This document shows, piece after piece, positions 37,723-49,501 of a stretch of DNA of 64,000 bases (the stretch's first letter is position 1; every line of letters begins with the position of its first letter). The DNA comes from Scylla paramamosain (taxonomy: Eukaryota > Arthropoda > Malacostraca > Decapoda > Portunidae). The notes below the pieces were generated by a model that was not told the origin of the DNA, did no database searches, and saw only the letters and a program-made list of their open reading frames with translations. The position numbers and the translations under genes are program-made. Location of the stretch: contig NC_087181.1 of NCBI RefSeq assembly GCF_035594125.1, forward strand, positions 5,259,619-5,323,618, in the 5' to 3' direction.

Positions 37723-38064
37723 TTTACTTCGGCAAAATCACCTATCTGCTGGGCGGACATTTCCCATGAGGCTTTGAAGCCATGTGGATGACGAGGGAGG
37801 ATGCAATAGTAGAGAGGAAAAGGAAATGCCCCACAAGAAACAGTACTATAACTATTATTCCATGGAAGGATCTTGTACATGAGACAGTCATACAATTGGT
37901 GTATAAAATAAGGTACATTGCATCCAACTTAATCCAATCTACAAACAATGTTGAAAAATGGTAACAGTTCACATCATAAGATAAACCTAAGGTACTAGAT
38001 ACTAAATACTTAAAATATCCGTGTACTGCAACACTGGAGTGCAGCAACAAACCCAAATCATGTC

Positions 38065-39243
38065 TTATTCTAGCACTGCATCCTGAAAGAGGTCAGAAGC
38101 AGCCACAATGTTCTTATTATAATATTTTGCAAAGGTAGATTCCCTAGACCAGCCCGCCTTAGCCATAATGCATGCGACAGGGACAGCCGCCACTCCAGCT
38201 TTTGAAGCTGCTGCTGGCCGCACACTACCAGCGGAAAACTTTGAGATGTCTATGCCGGACATGCGGAGAATGGTCCTGACCCAACGGGCAATAGTGTCTT
38301 TGGAAACTGATTTGTGGGGTTTTATGAAGCTAATGAGGAGCCTGGCATCAGTGTGCATCTCATCCTGTCTAAGCTCTTTAGTCACATCAATGTACCTCAG
38401 GAGAGTGCTACAGACACATAATCGTGGATCCTTAGGGTAACGATGGAATGTGACCCTGTTGATGTTAAAATTTGGTCTGGATTGTTTAAGAGTGCCCCCC
38501 AACTGTACTGAAATGGAGTGTTCATTAATGAGCATGTCTCTGATTAACATTAGTTGTAAAGTTTGAATTCTGGCAGCTTGAGTTAAGGCCATCATCATAA
38601 CCAATTTTAGCATTAATTCTTTAAGGGTTAATGCATGTAAGGGGAACATGGACCTTAGTTGCTCTAAGACAGGTTGGACGTCCCAAGTGTCAGTGTACCT
38701 GGGCTGAGGAGTTCTAAGATTGAAAACCCCTCTCATGAATCGGATGACCAAAGGGTGATTTCCTGCCCTGCATCCGTCCACCACAATGCCGAGAGAAGAC
38801 AGGGCACCCCTCGCAATGTTCACACACTCATAACCCACACCCCTGTCAAAGGTTTCCGTCAAAAAATTTACAATGTGACCTACAATTGGAGAAGTGGGAT
38901 CGACATTCCGTCTACCACAAAACAACGACCACCTCTGGACATGTGGGCGGTATTGCCTCTCAGTACCTGGTTTCCAGGAGGCAAGTATGATGTCCGCAGC
39001 CGCCGGCGAAACTCCTCGTTTCTGCAAGTTTTCCCTGACAGAAGGCATGCCATGAGCCTCGTGTGGGACATGATGGGGTGTGGATCTGTTGTGGACGGGT
39101 GTGTTAGAACATTCCTCCTGTTCGTTATCAAACGTGGGAAGTCTATTAGCAACTGGAGCAGCATGCCCATCCAACACTGGGACGGCCACAGAGGAACCAC
39201 CATCCAGCCTCGTGCTTGCTCCGCACGTAACTTCTGAAGGCAC
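38065..39243 (-). CDS. DIRS-like tyrosine recombinase, 392 codons
   Basis: Site-specific recombinase that integrates the cDNA circle in the nucleus. Residues about 70-175 form the N-terminal core-binding part (LASWKPGTERQYRPHVQRWS). The catalytic domain follows with ALTQAARIQTLQLMLIRDML (first catalytic arginine) and FSAGSVRPAAASKAG, where the HxxR box of the family reads GxxR. GWSRESTFAKYYNKNI carries the nucleophile tyrosine. The chosen ATG at 39243 gives the longest frame, and its first 120 codons overlap the RT/RNase H frame in another phase, so the true start may be further in. No stop or frameshift is seen. The missing histidine is the only obvious defect. Confidence 0.88.
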   Translation of the reverse strand: MPSEVTCGASTRLDGGSSVAVPVLDGHAAPVANRLPTFDNEQEECSNTPVHNRSTPHHVPHEAHGMPSVRENLQKRGVSPAAADIILASWKPGTERQYRPHVQRWSLFCGRRNVDPTSPIVGHIVNFLTETFDRGVGYECVNIARGALSSLGIVVDGCRAGNHPLVIRFMRGVFNLRTPQPRYTDTWDVQPVLEQLRSMFPLHALTLKELMLKLVMMMALTQAARIQTLQLMLIRDMLINEHSISVQLGGTLKQSRPNFNINRVTFHRYPKDPRLCVCSTLLRYIDVTKELRQDEMHTDARLLISFIKPHKSVSKDTIARWVRTILRMSGIDISKFSAGSVRPAAASKAGVAAVPVACIMAKAGWSRESTFAKYYNKNIVAASDLFQDAVLE

Positions 39244-40838
39244 CTAGCAATTAATGAGAATGGGGGGAAAATGTAAGACAAATCAAAGTTTGACCAGTCC
39301 AAGGAAAAAGCATCAAAATATTTAGCCTCCGGATCTGGCAACCACGAACAGAATGTATTAACCTGTTTGTTAAGCCTTGAGGCAAATAAATCAATGGACG
39401 GTGTCCCAAAAACATTACACAAGGTAGAAAAAATGTGTGAGTCGAGTTTCCACTCATGTCTGTCATTAATCTTGCGAGAGGCTACATCAGCCAAGGTGTT
39501 GTCCTTCCCCGGTATGTGCGAGCATGTAACCCATGAGTCATGTTCCAGACACCAATCCCAAATCTGGGTAGCAACATCATTACAGGACTTGGACTTTGTG
39601 CCTCCCATTTCATTGACATAGTTTATGGCAGTGGTATTATCACAAAAAACTCTAACATGTCTACCTTCCAGCTCATGTTCAAATGCTTGCAAAGAGAATA
39701 GAATGGCTTTCATCTCCAGGATGTTAATGTGAAGCTCCTTTTCATCCAGGGACCAAGTACCACTTGTAATCTGACACCCCAAATGACCCCCCCAACCAAG
39801 GCTGGAGGCATCAGTAAATAAATCGATGTCAGTACCTGGCCTAAAAATGTGTCTGTGGTGTCTGTCCACATTGTCTAACCACCAGGAAAGGTCTAGTTTC
39901 ATGTCTGCAGTAATATTCAAAGGCCTGTCAAAATTACCATACTCCTGTTTCAAAGCGGCAATTTTTCCCCCTTCCAACTTCCTGTAGTGAAGTTTACCTA
40001 ACTCCACTGCTGGGATCGCAGCCACCATGAGGCCGATCACCCTGGCCACCTCTCGAATGGGGGCAACATCTTTACACAAAAGTTCTGCACATCCTTGGCA
40101 AATTTTGATTAGTCTACGCTCAGGTAAAGAGGCAGTCATGAACTTGGTGTTAATAACATTGCCTTGGTATTCAATACATTGTGTGGGGGTGAGAACAGAC
40201 TTCTCCATATTGATACAAAAGCCTAACCTCTGCAACAGAGAAATGGTGGCCTGAATCGCCTGAAGACATCCTGAGTAAGAGTTACTGCAAATTAATGTGT
40301 CATCTATAAAGCTGGTGATAGTGTATCCTTCCTGCCTTAAAGTAGCAAATACTGGCTTCATCAGTTTGGTGAAAAGCCGAGGTCCCTCAGAAATGCCATT
40401 AGGGAGGCAGGTGAATTGATAGATAACACCTTGCCATGTAAAACATAAAAATCGTTGTTGCTCATCTGCAACCCTAACAGAATAATAAGCATGCCTGAGA
40501 TCGACAGAAGCCAAAAAATCACCCTGGTTGATGAGCCTGATGGCCTGTTCAAAATTTTCCATTTTAAAATGTTTATATGGTATGTATTTGTTTAACCTCT
40601 CCAAGTTAAGAACCAGGCGAAATTCCCCGTTTTTCTCTTCTCGCAAAAAAATAGGAGAGATAACCTGCTGAGTTTGTTTGTGTGTGACTTTAATGACTTT
40701 AAGCTGTAAAAGTTTTTTGATCTCTCCAGAAATTATCCCCTGTTGCACAGTGTTGAATCTGTATTCCAAATCATTAAAAAATAAAGGATGAACACTATCG
40801 ACATCAATATCAAGGTGGCAATGCTGAACAATATCCAA
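38880..40838 (-). CDS. DIRS-like reverse transcriptase - RNase H polyprotein, 652 codons
   Basis: Copies the element RNA into cDNA. RT: VISPIFLREEKNGEFRLVLN, FEQAIRLINQGDFLASVDLR (motif A), FTCLPNGISEGPRLFTKLMK, YTITSFIDDTLICSNSYSG (motif C, IDD). RNase H: IDLFTDASSLGWGGHLG, INILEMKAILFSLQAFEHEL, VFCDNTTAINYVNEMGG and HIPGKDNTLADVASRKI carry its acidic residues. The tail, TPSIDLFASRLNKQVNTFCS and GWMVVPLWPSQCWMGMLL, is the conserved C-terminal extension of DIRS pol. Fully open. The extreme C-terminus overlaps the recombinase frame and may not be conserved. Confidence 0.92.
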   Translation of the reverse strand: MDIVQHCHLDIDVDSVHPLFFNDLEYRFNTVQQGIISGEIKKLLQLKVIKVTHKQTQQVISPIFLREEKNGEFRLVLNLERLNKYIPYKHFKMENFEQAIRLINQGDFLASVDLRHAYYSVRVADEQQRFLCFTWQGVIYQFTCLPNGISEGPRLFTKLMKPVFATLRQEGYTITSFIDDTLICSNSYSGCLQAIQATISLLQRLGFCINMEKSVLTPTQCIEYQGNVINTKFMTASLPERRLIKICQGCAELLCKDVAPIREVARVIGLMVAAIPAVELGKLHYRKLEGGKIAALKQEYGNFDRPLNITADMKLDLSWWLDNVDRHHRHIFRPGTDIDLFTDASSLGWGGHLGCQITSGTWSLDEKELHINILEMKAILFSLQAFEHELEGRHVRVFCDNTTAINYVNEMGGTKSKSCNDVATQIWDWCLEHDSWVTCSHIPGKDNTLADVASRKINDRHEWKLDSHIFSTLCNVFGTPSIDLFASRLNKQVNTFCSWLPDPEAKYFDAFSLDWSNFDLSYIFPPFSLIARCLQKLRAEQARGWMVVPLWPSQCWMGMLLQLLIDFPRLITNRRNVLTHPSTTDPHPIMSHTRLMACLLSGKTCRNEEFRRRLRTSYLPPGNQVLRGNTAHMSRGGRCFVVDGMSIPLLQL

Positions 40839-41134
40839 AATGACAGGGTCACTGGTAATTTTACGCCACTCATGCAGGAAAGAGTGTAGTCTGCCAGCTT
40901 CAAAACATGCACTTGCCTGTAAGTTTACTGGGGCTGCCTGCTGCGGCCGCCCCGGCCCTTGGAGTTTTTTGGCTCCACATCCTGACGAGTGGAAGGCAGT
41001 CGTGGGGCAGCCCTGGAGCCATACCTCTGTTGCCCGTAGGGTTGGAACCTGGCGTAATATCCCCTACTAGCAGGCTTGTTCCAATATCCACCAGGGCGTT
41101 TACCTGCGAACTTGCTAGTAAAGGCAGGCTTTTT

Positions 41135-41827
41135 CTACGAGAATTTACTCCACAGTTTCTCCGCTTCCTCAATTTGTCTGGCAGACTGGGACACATCGTC
41201 ACCGAACAGAAAGCGAGTAATTGTCACCTTATCTGAACAAAGATGAGCATATTTATAGTTTATCTCGCGTTTCATGACAAAACGCCTGGCCAAATTGTTC
41301 CTGTGATTGGCATTGCCTAGCAATGCCAATGCACCATTTAGCATGCTCACCTCATGTGCCAACTTGGGGTTACCTTCCTGTTCAGCCAAATCATCCAGTG
41401 CCACTAAGGATTTGGTGATAATGGTTGAAGCCCGCAGGATGTCCTTATTTACCTCCTTCAAGCGGAAGTCTGTCTTCCTGGCATCCAGCTTCAGGGCCTC
41501 CAACACCTGTGGGTTGCATTCCACTGGCGCAAGAGCATGGCAGTTATTAGGCCTCTTGACAACATCGTCCTCACACATGGCCTTGTAGTCCTCCTCTCTC
41601 ATACCATTATCAAAGAGAAAGTTTACCATCTCTGCCACTCTATTGTCAATGTCAGCAACCACCGTGTCAGAAGGACCAAAGGCCTTAGTGCCCTGAATTA
41701 AGGTGCTGTCAGCAGGGGCGGCAGGCATCGACACTGCCTCATCCTCACTCATCCTGGCCGAGAAACCAGAAAAAGTGGCAGAACAAGGAGGCGACAAACC
41801 CCAGCCCCCCAGAGTACTGTCCTCCAC
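41135..41827 (-). CDS. DIRS-like gag/ORF1 protein, 231 codons
   Basis: First frame of the DIRS-like element, upstream of pol on the same strand. It reads MEDSTLGGWGLSPPC at the start. LVALDDLAEQEGNPKLAHEV, GALALLGNANHRNNLARRFV and YAHLCSDKVTITRFLFGDDV match the alpha-helical nucleocapsid-like ORF1 of DIRS elements in crustaceans and other animals as I remember the group. It ends with SARQIEEAEKLWSKFS. No zinc knuckle. The 300 bases between it and pol contain no other long frame and may encode an extension of pol. Confidence 0.75.
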   Translation of the reverse strand: MEDSTLGGWGLSPPCSATFSGFSARMSEDEAVSMPAAPADSTLIQGTKAFGPSDTVVADIDNRVAEMVNFLFDNGMREEDYKAMCEDDVVKRPNNCHALAPVECNPQVLEALKLDARKTDFRLKEVNKDILRASTIITKSLVALDDLAEQEGNPKLAHEVSMLNGALALLGNANHRNNLARRFVMKREINYKYAHLCSDKVTITRFLFGDDVSQSARQIEEAEKLWSKFS

Positions 41828-41911
41828 AGGTGTACATCATAAGTTTTCAACATACCTGAAAAGAAACCTCAAGGTGTACATCATATGTTTTCAACATACC
41901 TGAGAAAGAAA
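41828..41911. repeat. 44-bp tandem duplication upstream of the DIRS gag frame
   Basis: AGGTGTACATCATAAGTTTT at 41828 is repeated from 41872 with a 44-base period and one A/T change, followed by CAACATACCTGA in both. It lies just 5' of the gag start on the minus strand, where promoter or terminal repeat sequence would be expected. Confidence 0.8.
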
Positions 41912-42001
41912 ATATGGAATGTAATGAGCAATAGAAAGATGACACAATCATTTGTTGGTTAGATACATCATAATTGTGACATACACACACTCACACACAC
42001 A

Positions 42002-44230
42002 TCGTGGAGTGAAGAAATGCTACAGTTAGCTATGGTGAATATAATGGACCAATGGGTGGAGGAATTTATAAGATACAGAGGGGAGGAGGAACCATCTATG
42101 CTAGACCTGGTATTCACAAAAAAACTGGAGCTCAGTCCAACCATTAAATACTTAAGCCCAATGGGAAAAAGTGACCATGTGTTGTTAGAAGTGGTACTAC
42201 AAGATTGGGAGTTCTACCTTTTTTTTCTTTTTTTTTATGTAAGAGGGACACTGGCCAAGGGCAACAAAACTCCAATGAATAAGAAAAGCTCACTGAGATG
42301 CCAGTCCCATAAAAGGGTCCCAAGCAATAGTAAAAAATTCAAGAATAAGTGTATTGAAACCTCCCTCTTGAAGGAATTCAAGTCATAGGAAGGTGGAAAT
42401 ACAGAAGCAGGCAGGGAGTTCCAGAGTTTACCAGAGAAAGAGATGAATGATTGAGAATACTGGTTAACTCTTGCATTAGAAAGGTGGACAGAATAGGGGT
42501 GAGAGAAAGAAGAAAGTCTTGTGCAGCAGGACTGTGGGAGGAGGGGAGGCATGCAGTTAGCAAGATCAGAAGAGCAGTTAGTATGAAAATAACATTAGAA
42601 GACAGCTACAGATGCAACATTGTAGTGATGAGTGAGAGGCTGAAGACAGTTAGAGGAGAGGAATTGATGAGACGAAAAGCTTTAGATTCCACCCTGTCTA
42701 GAAGAGTGGTATGAGTGGAACCCCCCAGACATGTGAAGTATACTCCATACATGGACGGATAAGGCCCTTGTACATAGTTAACAGTTTGGGGGGTGAGAAA
42801 AACTGGTGGAGACATCTCAGAATGCCTAACTTCATAGAAGCTGTTTTAGCTAGAGATTTCCAGTTCAGATTATAAGTAAAGAACAGACCGAGGATGTTCA
42901 GTGTAGAAGAGGGAGACAGTTGAGTGTCATTGAAGAAGAGGGCGTAGTTGTGTGGAAGGTTGTGTTGAGTTGATAGATGGAGGAATTGAGTTTTTGAGGC
43001 ACTGAACAATACCAAGTTTGCTCTGCCACAATCAGAAATTTTAGAAAGATAAGAAGTCTGGCATTCTGTGGCTTCCCTAAGGAAGCCACAGAAGGAGTAC
43101 TATAAAAATGGGTGACTAAATCACACAAAGACAAATTTTACAGAGTTAAGAAAATTCTCTGGGAATATTGATTGGAAAGGACTTGTGGAAGACAAGACAG
43201 TGCAAGAGAAATACAAAACATTCCTGAAAAAGTACAATGAGGGTGTGCAGAAGTATGTAGCTGTATATTAAGTAAGGAGGAGCAAACGTATTTGGTATTT
43301 TACTCCAGATGTGCAGAAACTAAGAAGAGAAAGGATATAGCTTGGAAGAAACTGAAGAAACAAAGAAATGAAAATAATAGAGAGTAGTATAAGGAGGCAA
43401 GGAATGAGTATGTTAGAATAAGAAAAGAGGAGGAGAAACAATTTGAAAAGGATGTGGTAAAGAAATGTGAAGAAGAGCCCAAGCTTTTTTACAGATATAT
43501 AAATGGAAAGATGACAAGCAGAGAGACCATTAACAAGATAGTAAAGGAAGGAAGGATATATCAAACAGCAGAAGAGATGAGTGAAATTGTGAATGAGAGT
43601 TTCAGGTCTATGTTCAGTGTGGAAGTGGATTTAACAGAACCAAATGAGGAGGTGAGGCAGGGTTGTTATGGGAAATCTTGATGTAAAAACATGAAATTGG
43701 CAAATTGTTAGAGAAGCTGAATATCCCAGACTGGAATATGCAGCAGTGGTGTGGTCTCTGCATATGAAGAAAGACATAAAGAAGTTGGAAAGAATTCAGA
43801 GGGCAGCTACAAGTATGGTACTGGAGCTGAAAGACCTAATGTATGAAAAGAGGCTGAAGGAAATGGGACTGCCAACTTTGCAAGTTAGAAGAGAAAGAGG
43901 AGATCTAATAATGATGTATAAAATAGTTAACAGCATTGAGAGCATTAACAGCAATTGATGTATAAAATAGTTAACAGCATCTGATGTTACTGGAAGAAGA
44001 TGAAGCTGGACGGACGAGAGGGCACTCAAAGAAGATCAGGAAGGGTCAGTGTTTGAGGGACATCAAGAAGTTCAGTTTTTCACATAGAACTGTGGATATC
44101 TAGAATGGTCTAAATGAGAAGATTTTTACAGCACCAAATGTGCATAAATTTAAGGAAATGCTGAATAAATATAGATATAGAGACAAGACACCATGAGCCC
44201 TGCTTGAACCCTGTATTATACAACTAGGTA
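42002..44230 (+). mobile_element. LINE-E: truncated, internally deleted copy, split by LINE-F
   Basis: Starts in the endonuclease directly after (AC)n (41982-42001): EEMLQLAMVNIMDQWVEEFI, SMLDLVFTKKLELSPTIKY, GKSDHVLLEVVLQDWEFY. A minus-strand LINE-F copy splits it at 42213-43092. It resumes with TVQEKYKTFLKKYNEGVQKY and KCEEEPKLFYRYINGKMTSR, and loses the RT core by a deletion joining about 43720 to the thumb (VVWSLHMKKDIKKLERIQRA). The 3' end CAACTAGGTAAACACAAATA is followed at once by LINE-G. Confidence 0.85.
42213..43092 (-). mobile_element. LINE-F copy 2, nested in LINE-E
   Basis: Minus-strand C-terminal part of the Jockey-like LINE: ANLVLFSASKTQFLHLSTQ-like frame at 43015, MYKGLIRPCMEYTSHVWG, LFFTYNLNWKSLAKTASM, GKLWNSLPASVFPPSYDLNS. 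The 3' UTR is GGCCAGTGTCCCTCTTACAT plus a poly(A)-like tail (plus-strand T run at 42221-42238). LINE-B provides the empty site (TTCTACC...AAGGAGGA). The 5' end finishes in a 12-bp inverted repeat with 4-base loop (43065-43092). Confidence 0.85.
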
Positions 44231-44244
44231 AACACAAATAAGTA

Positions 44245-46560
44245 AATTGAGAGTTGAGAGTAGAGGCCCTGTCAAAAAATGAGTAGAAAACACGAGAACA
44301 AGTGTGGAGATTCATTTGGAAAGTTGTGGATATGAAAGTGAGGAAAAGGTGGCACAAAGATGCCATGGAAGATAACCAAGCAGAAGCTTAAAATTGATGT
44401 ATACAAATATAGATGGTTTAGTGTTGAGCCTATTGAAACTAAAAGACTACCTAAAGAACAATAAACCACATGTGGTACATTTAACGTGTCCCTTCTACGT
44501 AAAAAAAAAGTGGAAATCAAACTAAAAGAGGAAATAAAGTTGAGATTTGCAAAGGAAGGATATAGCACATGGAGGAGAGACAGAAAAGGAAAGGCAGGAG
44601 GAGGAGTGATGATATTGATAAAAGAGGATATTGTTGTTGAGGAAGTGGAATATGGTGATGGAATGGTGGAAACTTTGAGTGTTGTGAATAAGATCAAAGA
44701 AAGTGAAAAAAAGAAAAGTTATTGTGATGTACATACCACCAAAAAACTAATTCATGGGAGACCAAAAGATATAAAACTATGCAACTAGAAACAAGAAATA
44801 GTATAGAGGAAATGATAAGGAAAAGTAACAAAGTGCTCTTAGTAGGTGACTTCAGCACTAAAGGAATTAACTGGGAGGAGATGAAAGTGAAAAAAAATGT
44901 CACGTCATGGAGCGAAGAGCTTTGATGGTGAATACAATGAGACATTGGGTGAATGAATCTACAAGATGCAGAGGAGAAGAAGATCCATCACAGTTGGACT
45001 TAGTGTTTACAGAACCTCAGAAAGTAGACTAAGTATACGTTGTCTGAGTCCACTGGGAAGAAATGATCATGTGACATAAGAAATAGTATTACAGGAGAAA
45101 ACAGTGTTACACAGGAATGAACAATTTAGAAATGGGAGACAGAACTATGCTAAGGCAAACTTTGCAGAGCTTAGTAACTTTTATGGAAAAATTAACTGGA
45201 GAAAGCTATTCAAAGGTAAAGTAGTGGAAGAAAAGTATGAGATTTTTTGAGCAAGTGTAGAGATGGGGGTGCAACAGTTTGCACCAAGTTATAAAATGAA
45301 AATTAGGAAGCATGAATGGTATAATGCCAGGTGTGTAGAAGCAAAAAAGAAAAAAGGACAGGGCATGGAGGAAAAGGATGAGACAACTGAACAGAAATAC
45401 TAGGGAAGAATACAGAAATGCGAGGAATGAATATGATATAATAAGAAGAGAAGAAGAAAGAAATTTTGAAAGTGACAGTAAGTAAACGCAAGGAAGAGCT
45501 TCTACAGATACATAATTGGAAAAATGAAACAGGAATGACATAAGCAAGTTAGGAAGAGAAGGAAGAATTTTTGAAACTACTGAGGAGATGAGTGAACTAA
45601 TAAATGAGAGTTTTCAATCTGTGTTTACAAAGGAAACTGATTTTGTAGCACTAAAATTGGTATCACTGAATGAGGGAATACTGAAGATACAAGCAAAGAG
45701 ACAAGAGACCAAGAAACTGCTGGAAGAGCTGGATGTTAGAAAAACTGTGGGAACAGATCAAGTAAATAGATGGATATTAAAAGAATGCAGAGAACAAATG
45801 GAAGAGCCCATATGGGATATAATCAATAGCTCATTGAAAGAAGGAAAAGTAGCAAGGGAACGGAAAGAGCTAACATAGTCCCAATATACAAAGGGGGAAA
45901 TAAAATGGAATCATTTAATTACAGACCAGTGTCACTAACAGGTATTGTAAGCAAGCTTTGTGAAATAGTAATTAAAGATAGATGGGTGCAATATTTAGAA
46001 GATGAAAAGATAATTACAGAAAAACAATTTGGATTCAGGAAAGGGAGATCCTGTGTCACAAATTTACTGAGCTTTTATATAAAAGCAAGAGTAATTGATG
46101 GAGTGCAAGAAGAGAGGGATGGATGGGTTGATGTGGTATACTTGTATCTCAAAAAAAGCATTTGATAAAGTTCCTGCAAAAGTCTTATGTATAAGTTAGA
46201 GAATGAAGGAAGACTAAAGGGAGCAACACTGAGATGGATGGAGGACTATTTACAAGGGAGGAAAATGAGACATAAATTCAAGTTATTGTGAAAGTTTTAA
46301 GTGGGGCACCTGTTGTGTTTCAGATATATGTAAATGGTATGGCAGATGATTTAAATAGTTATATAAACCCTTATGCTGATGATGGTAAAATAAAAATAAT
46401 AAATAATGAAAATGAACTATTGAAATCTGGAATGATTTGAAGGAAGAGGTGGTTGTGGTAAACAGTGTACACATGTTAAAGAGAAATTGGATAAATATAG
46501 TTATGGAAACAGGACAAAATGAGCTTTGGCTTGTGCCCTGCACAATAGAACTAGATAAAT
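44245..46560 (+). mobile_element. LINE-G: 5'-truncated copy with endonuclease and RT, degenerate
   Basis: Begins within the end of ORF1, immediately after LINE-E. Endonuclease: LMYTNIDGLVLSLLKLKDYL (about 44396), VLLVGDFSTKGINWEEM (about 44835), GNDHVT-like end near 45065. Linker and RT: MSELINESFQSVFTKETDF, LLEELDVRKTVGTDQVNRWI, NYRPVSLTGIVSKLCEIVIK, FGFRKGRSCVTNLLSFYIKA, VVYLYLKKSI (motif A with the catalytic D replaced by Y, then a frameshift) and YADDGKIKII (motif C). The thumb is mostly missing. The 3' end GAACTAGATAAATA is followed by (AC)n 46561-46586. Inactive. Confidence 0.85.
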
Positions 46561-46586
46561 ACACACACACACTCACACATACACAC

Positions 46587-47559
46587 CATACTTCTATAGC
46601 TTTTAGCATAATACAAGTGCAGGTGGCATTGCACACACACACACAAAAATGCATATTTATGAAGAATTATAAAAAAAAGAAAAAACATAGCAGAGCTGAC
46701 ATGCTCTCTCATGAAATAAGAAAATATGGAAGAAAAAAAACACAAACTAAAGGCAAACTTTTCTATAGAGGTTGTATTCCAAATAATAGCACTGTCCATG
46801 AAGCAACAGAGAGGAAGGTAAAGCTGAATATGTTAGATGCCATGCTGTAATAATGATGCCACAAAGTTATAACTGTTTCATTACATAAAAGCACATAGAA
46901 AGGCAGATATTCAATGCTGTTACACTGTCTCTTGCTACATGTAAATGAAGAGCTAGCAAAAGCTACAACAAACCAGATTGGTGGTGAATGCATTACATAA
47001 GAGAGAAAAGAAAATCATGTTTGCAAGGAATGTTAGCATCACCTAGCTTGTTACAATACATGCAGTTACACTTTTGGGCAGAGAAGAAACATAACATATG
47101 CACAATATTTTGACAGACAGACATCACAACAAAATATATGCTTGTTACATTTCAAATGCAGTGTTTGGCAAAGCAAAGCAATACTGTCACACTGAGCCAG
47201 AAAGCAAATATTGACTATCAAACAGGCCAACCAAAGGAGTGTTACAGAAGTGAGCATCAAGTCAAGTAAAACATTCATGTAACCAAAGCAAAGGCAGTGT
47301 TACCATGGGAAGCCTGAAAGCAAATGAATACATTCACATGCCTTGTTGGTGACAGTCATTTTGTAAAAGGACAAGTTTGGTAATTTATTTTTAATTCAAT
47401 TAATTTCCTGTTACTCCTATTTTTGTTATTAGGAGTAGCTCTATTATGCCACTTTAAGGTGTAAAATATTTTCAGTCAGATGTAGAGATGAATGCTCTTG
47501 GTGAGGTGGCTGGAACACAAGGGCAAAGGAGTAATGAAAGTATGATTTGCTAACTTTGA
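46587..47559. other. Unassigned DNA between LINE-G and the P-element 3' part
   Basis: Holds a short AC block near 46631 and mixed A-rich DNA. Part may be 3' sequence of the P element, but I see no frame or terminal repeat that proves it. Confidence 0.4.
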
Positions 47560-47996
47560 TTAAAGCATTAGGGAAACTCTCTTCCCCAGCATGGCTCCCT
47601 CCATGGTGGACTGGAGTGCTGCCTTAACCTCTGAGAAATATTTGATAACATTCTCATTGAGTACAGAGAATCTTCCAAATGCAGAGGCTGTAGAACTCTC
47701 AGCTTTAAAATAAGAAAAAAAGTTTAAATTGACTATCAGATTCATTGCTTAAATCTAACAAATTCAGCTTACAATATTAACACACATGACTTTAAAAATT
47801 TAGTGCATGTCCAGCCAACAACATATATAAGAGCTTTCATCTTAGCTACTTGGATATCATTCATCATAAAGTTGTCTGCTTCAGACTCAGAGTCAAAATC
47901 TGGGTTCAAGGGAGAATCTGATTCCCAGGTGGTCAGGTTTAAGAATTGTGACTCATCTGCCTCATAGTTACTTGATGAAGAAGGACCTTGTAACAA
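47560..47996 (-). pseudogene. P-element transposase C-terminal part, separated from its 5' half
   Basis: On the minus strand, LNLTTWESDSPLNPDFDSES precedes AKMKALIYVVGWTCTKFLKS, which resembles the (A)L.Y(V/I)(A/S)GY....K segment near the C-terminus of P-element/THAP9 transposases. Then, after an AT-rich gap, AFGRFSVLNENVIKYFSEVK. It lies where the transposase would continue after the LNQDCLENLL motif at 53390 once LINE-F and its nested elements (about 48005-53289) are removed. The second segment is less certain. Confidence 0.6.
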
Positions 47997-48004
47997 ATCA
48001 TTGA

Positions 48005-48225
48005 TTATTATTTATTTATTTTTTACATAAGAGGGTCACTGGCCAAGGGAAACAAAAAAAAAAAGGGGGAAAAAAAATCCCATCAAGATGTCAGTCCCTA
48101 AAATAATGTCAAAGGAATTGTAAAAAATTTAAGGGTAAGTGTCTTGAAACCTCCCTCAAGTCATAGGAAGGAGGAAATACAGAAGCAGGCAGGGAGTTCC
48201 AGAGTTTACCAGAGAAATAATAATA
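48005..48225 (-). mobile_element. LINE-F copy 3, 3' part
   Basis: The 3' UTR of the Jockey-like LINE in minus orientation (GGCCAGTGACCCTCTTATGT, then A-rich tail at the left) and the last codons (WNSLPASVF region). It is broken off at about 48220 by LINE-K and resumes at 51273; the full sequence at 42400-42480 shows the two parts belong together. Confidence 0.85.
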
Positions 48226-48298
48226 ATAATAATAAACGGTTTATTATTAAGGCAGTTCACAAACTGAAAATGTACAGAGGGGGTGGGGAAATACTTAA

Positions 48299-49381
<1,083 letters not shown>

Positions 49382-49501
49382 TTAACATTAATCCTAAAGC
49401 TAAGTCTAATCTAGAAACGAAATACTATTTATTGATGGCTCGCACCATGGTGAGAATCGCGCTGAGCCTGTACCGGTCTGTGCGTGGTGCCTTTAGGGGC
49501 G

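Larger units (their letters stand above)
37415..41925 (-). mobile_element. DIRS-like tyrosine-recombinase retrotransposon with open frames
   Basis: About 4.5 kb on the minus strand. The gag-like frame (41135-41827), RT/RNase H frame (38880-40838) and tyrosine recombinase frame (38065-39243) are in the DIRS order, the last two overlapping by 364 bases as is usual in this group. The 3' end (left) carries a 95-bp inverted repeat. DIRS elements integrate by a recombinase instead of an integrase and make no target duplication, consistent with the clean break of LINE-D at 37414. The right border is uncertain (after the 44-bp tandem repeat, before 41980). Confidence 0.88.

Noticed and set aside
38674..39237. 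Plus-strand frame of 187 codons opposite the DIRS recombinase
   Set aside because: Lies antisense to the overlap of two frames with clear recombinase and RNase H motifs; no motif of its own.
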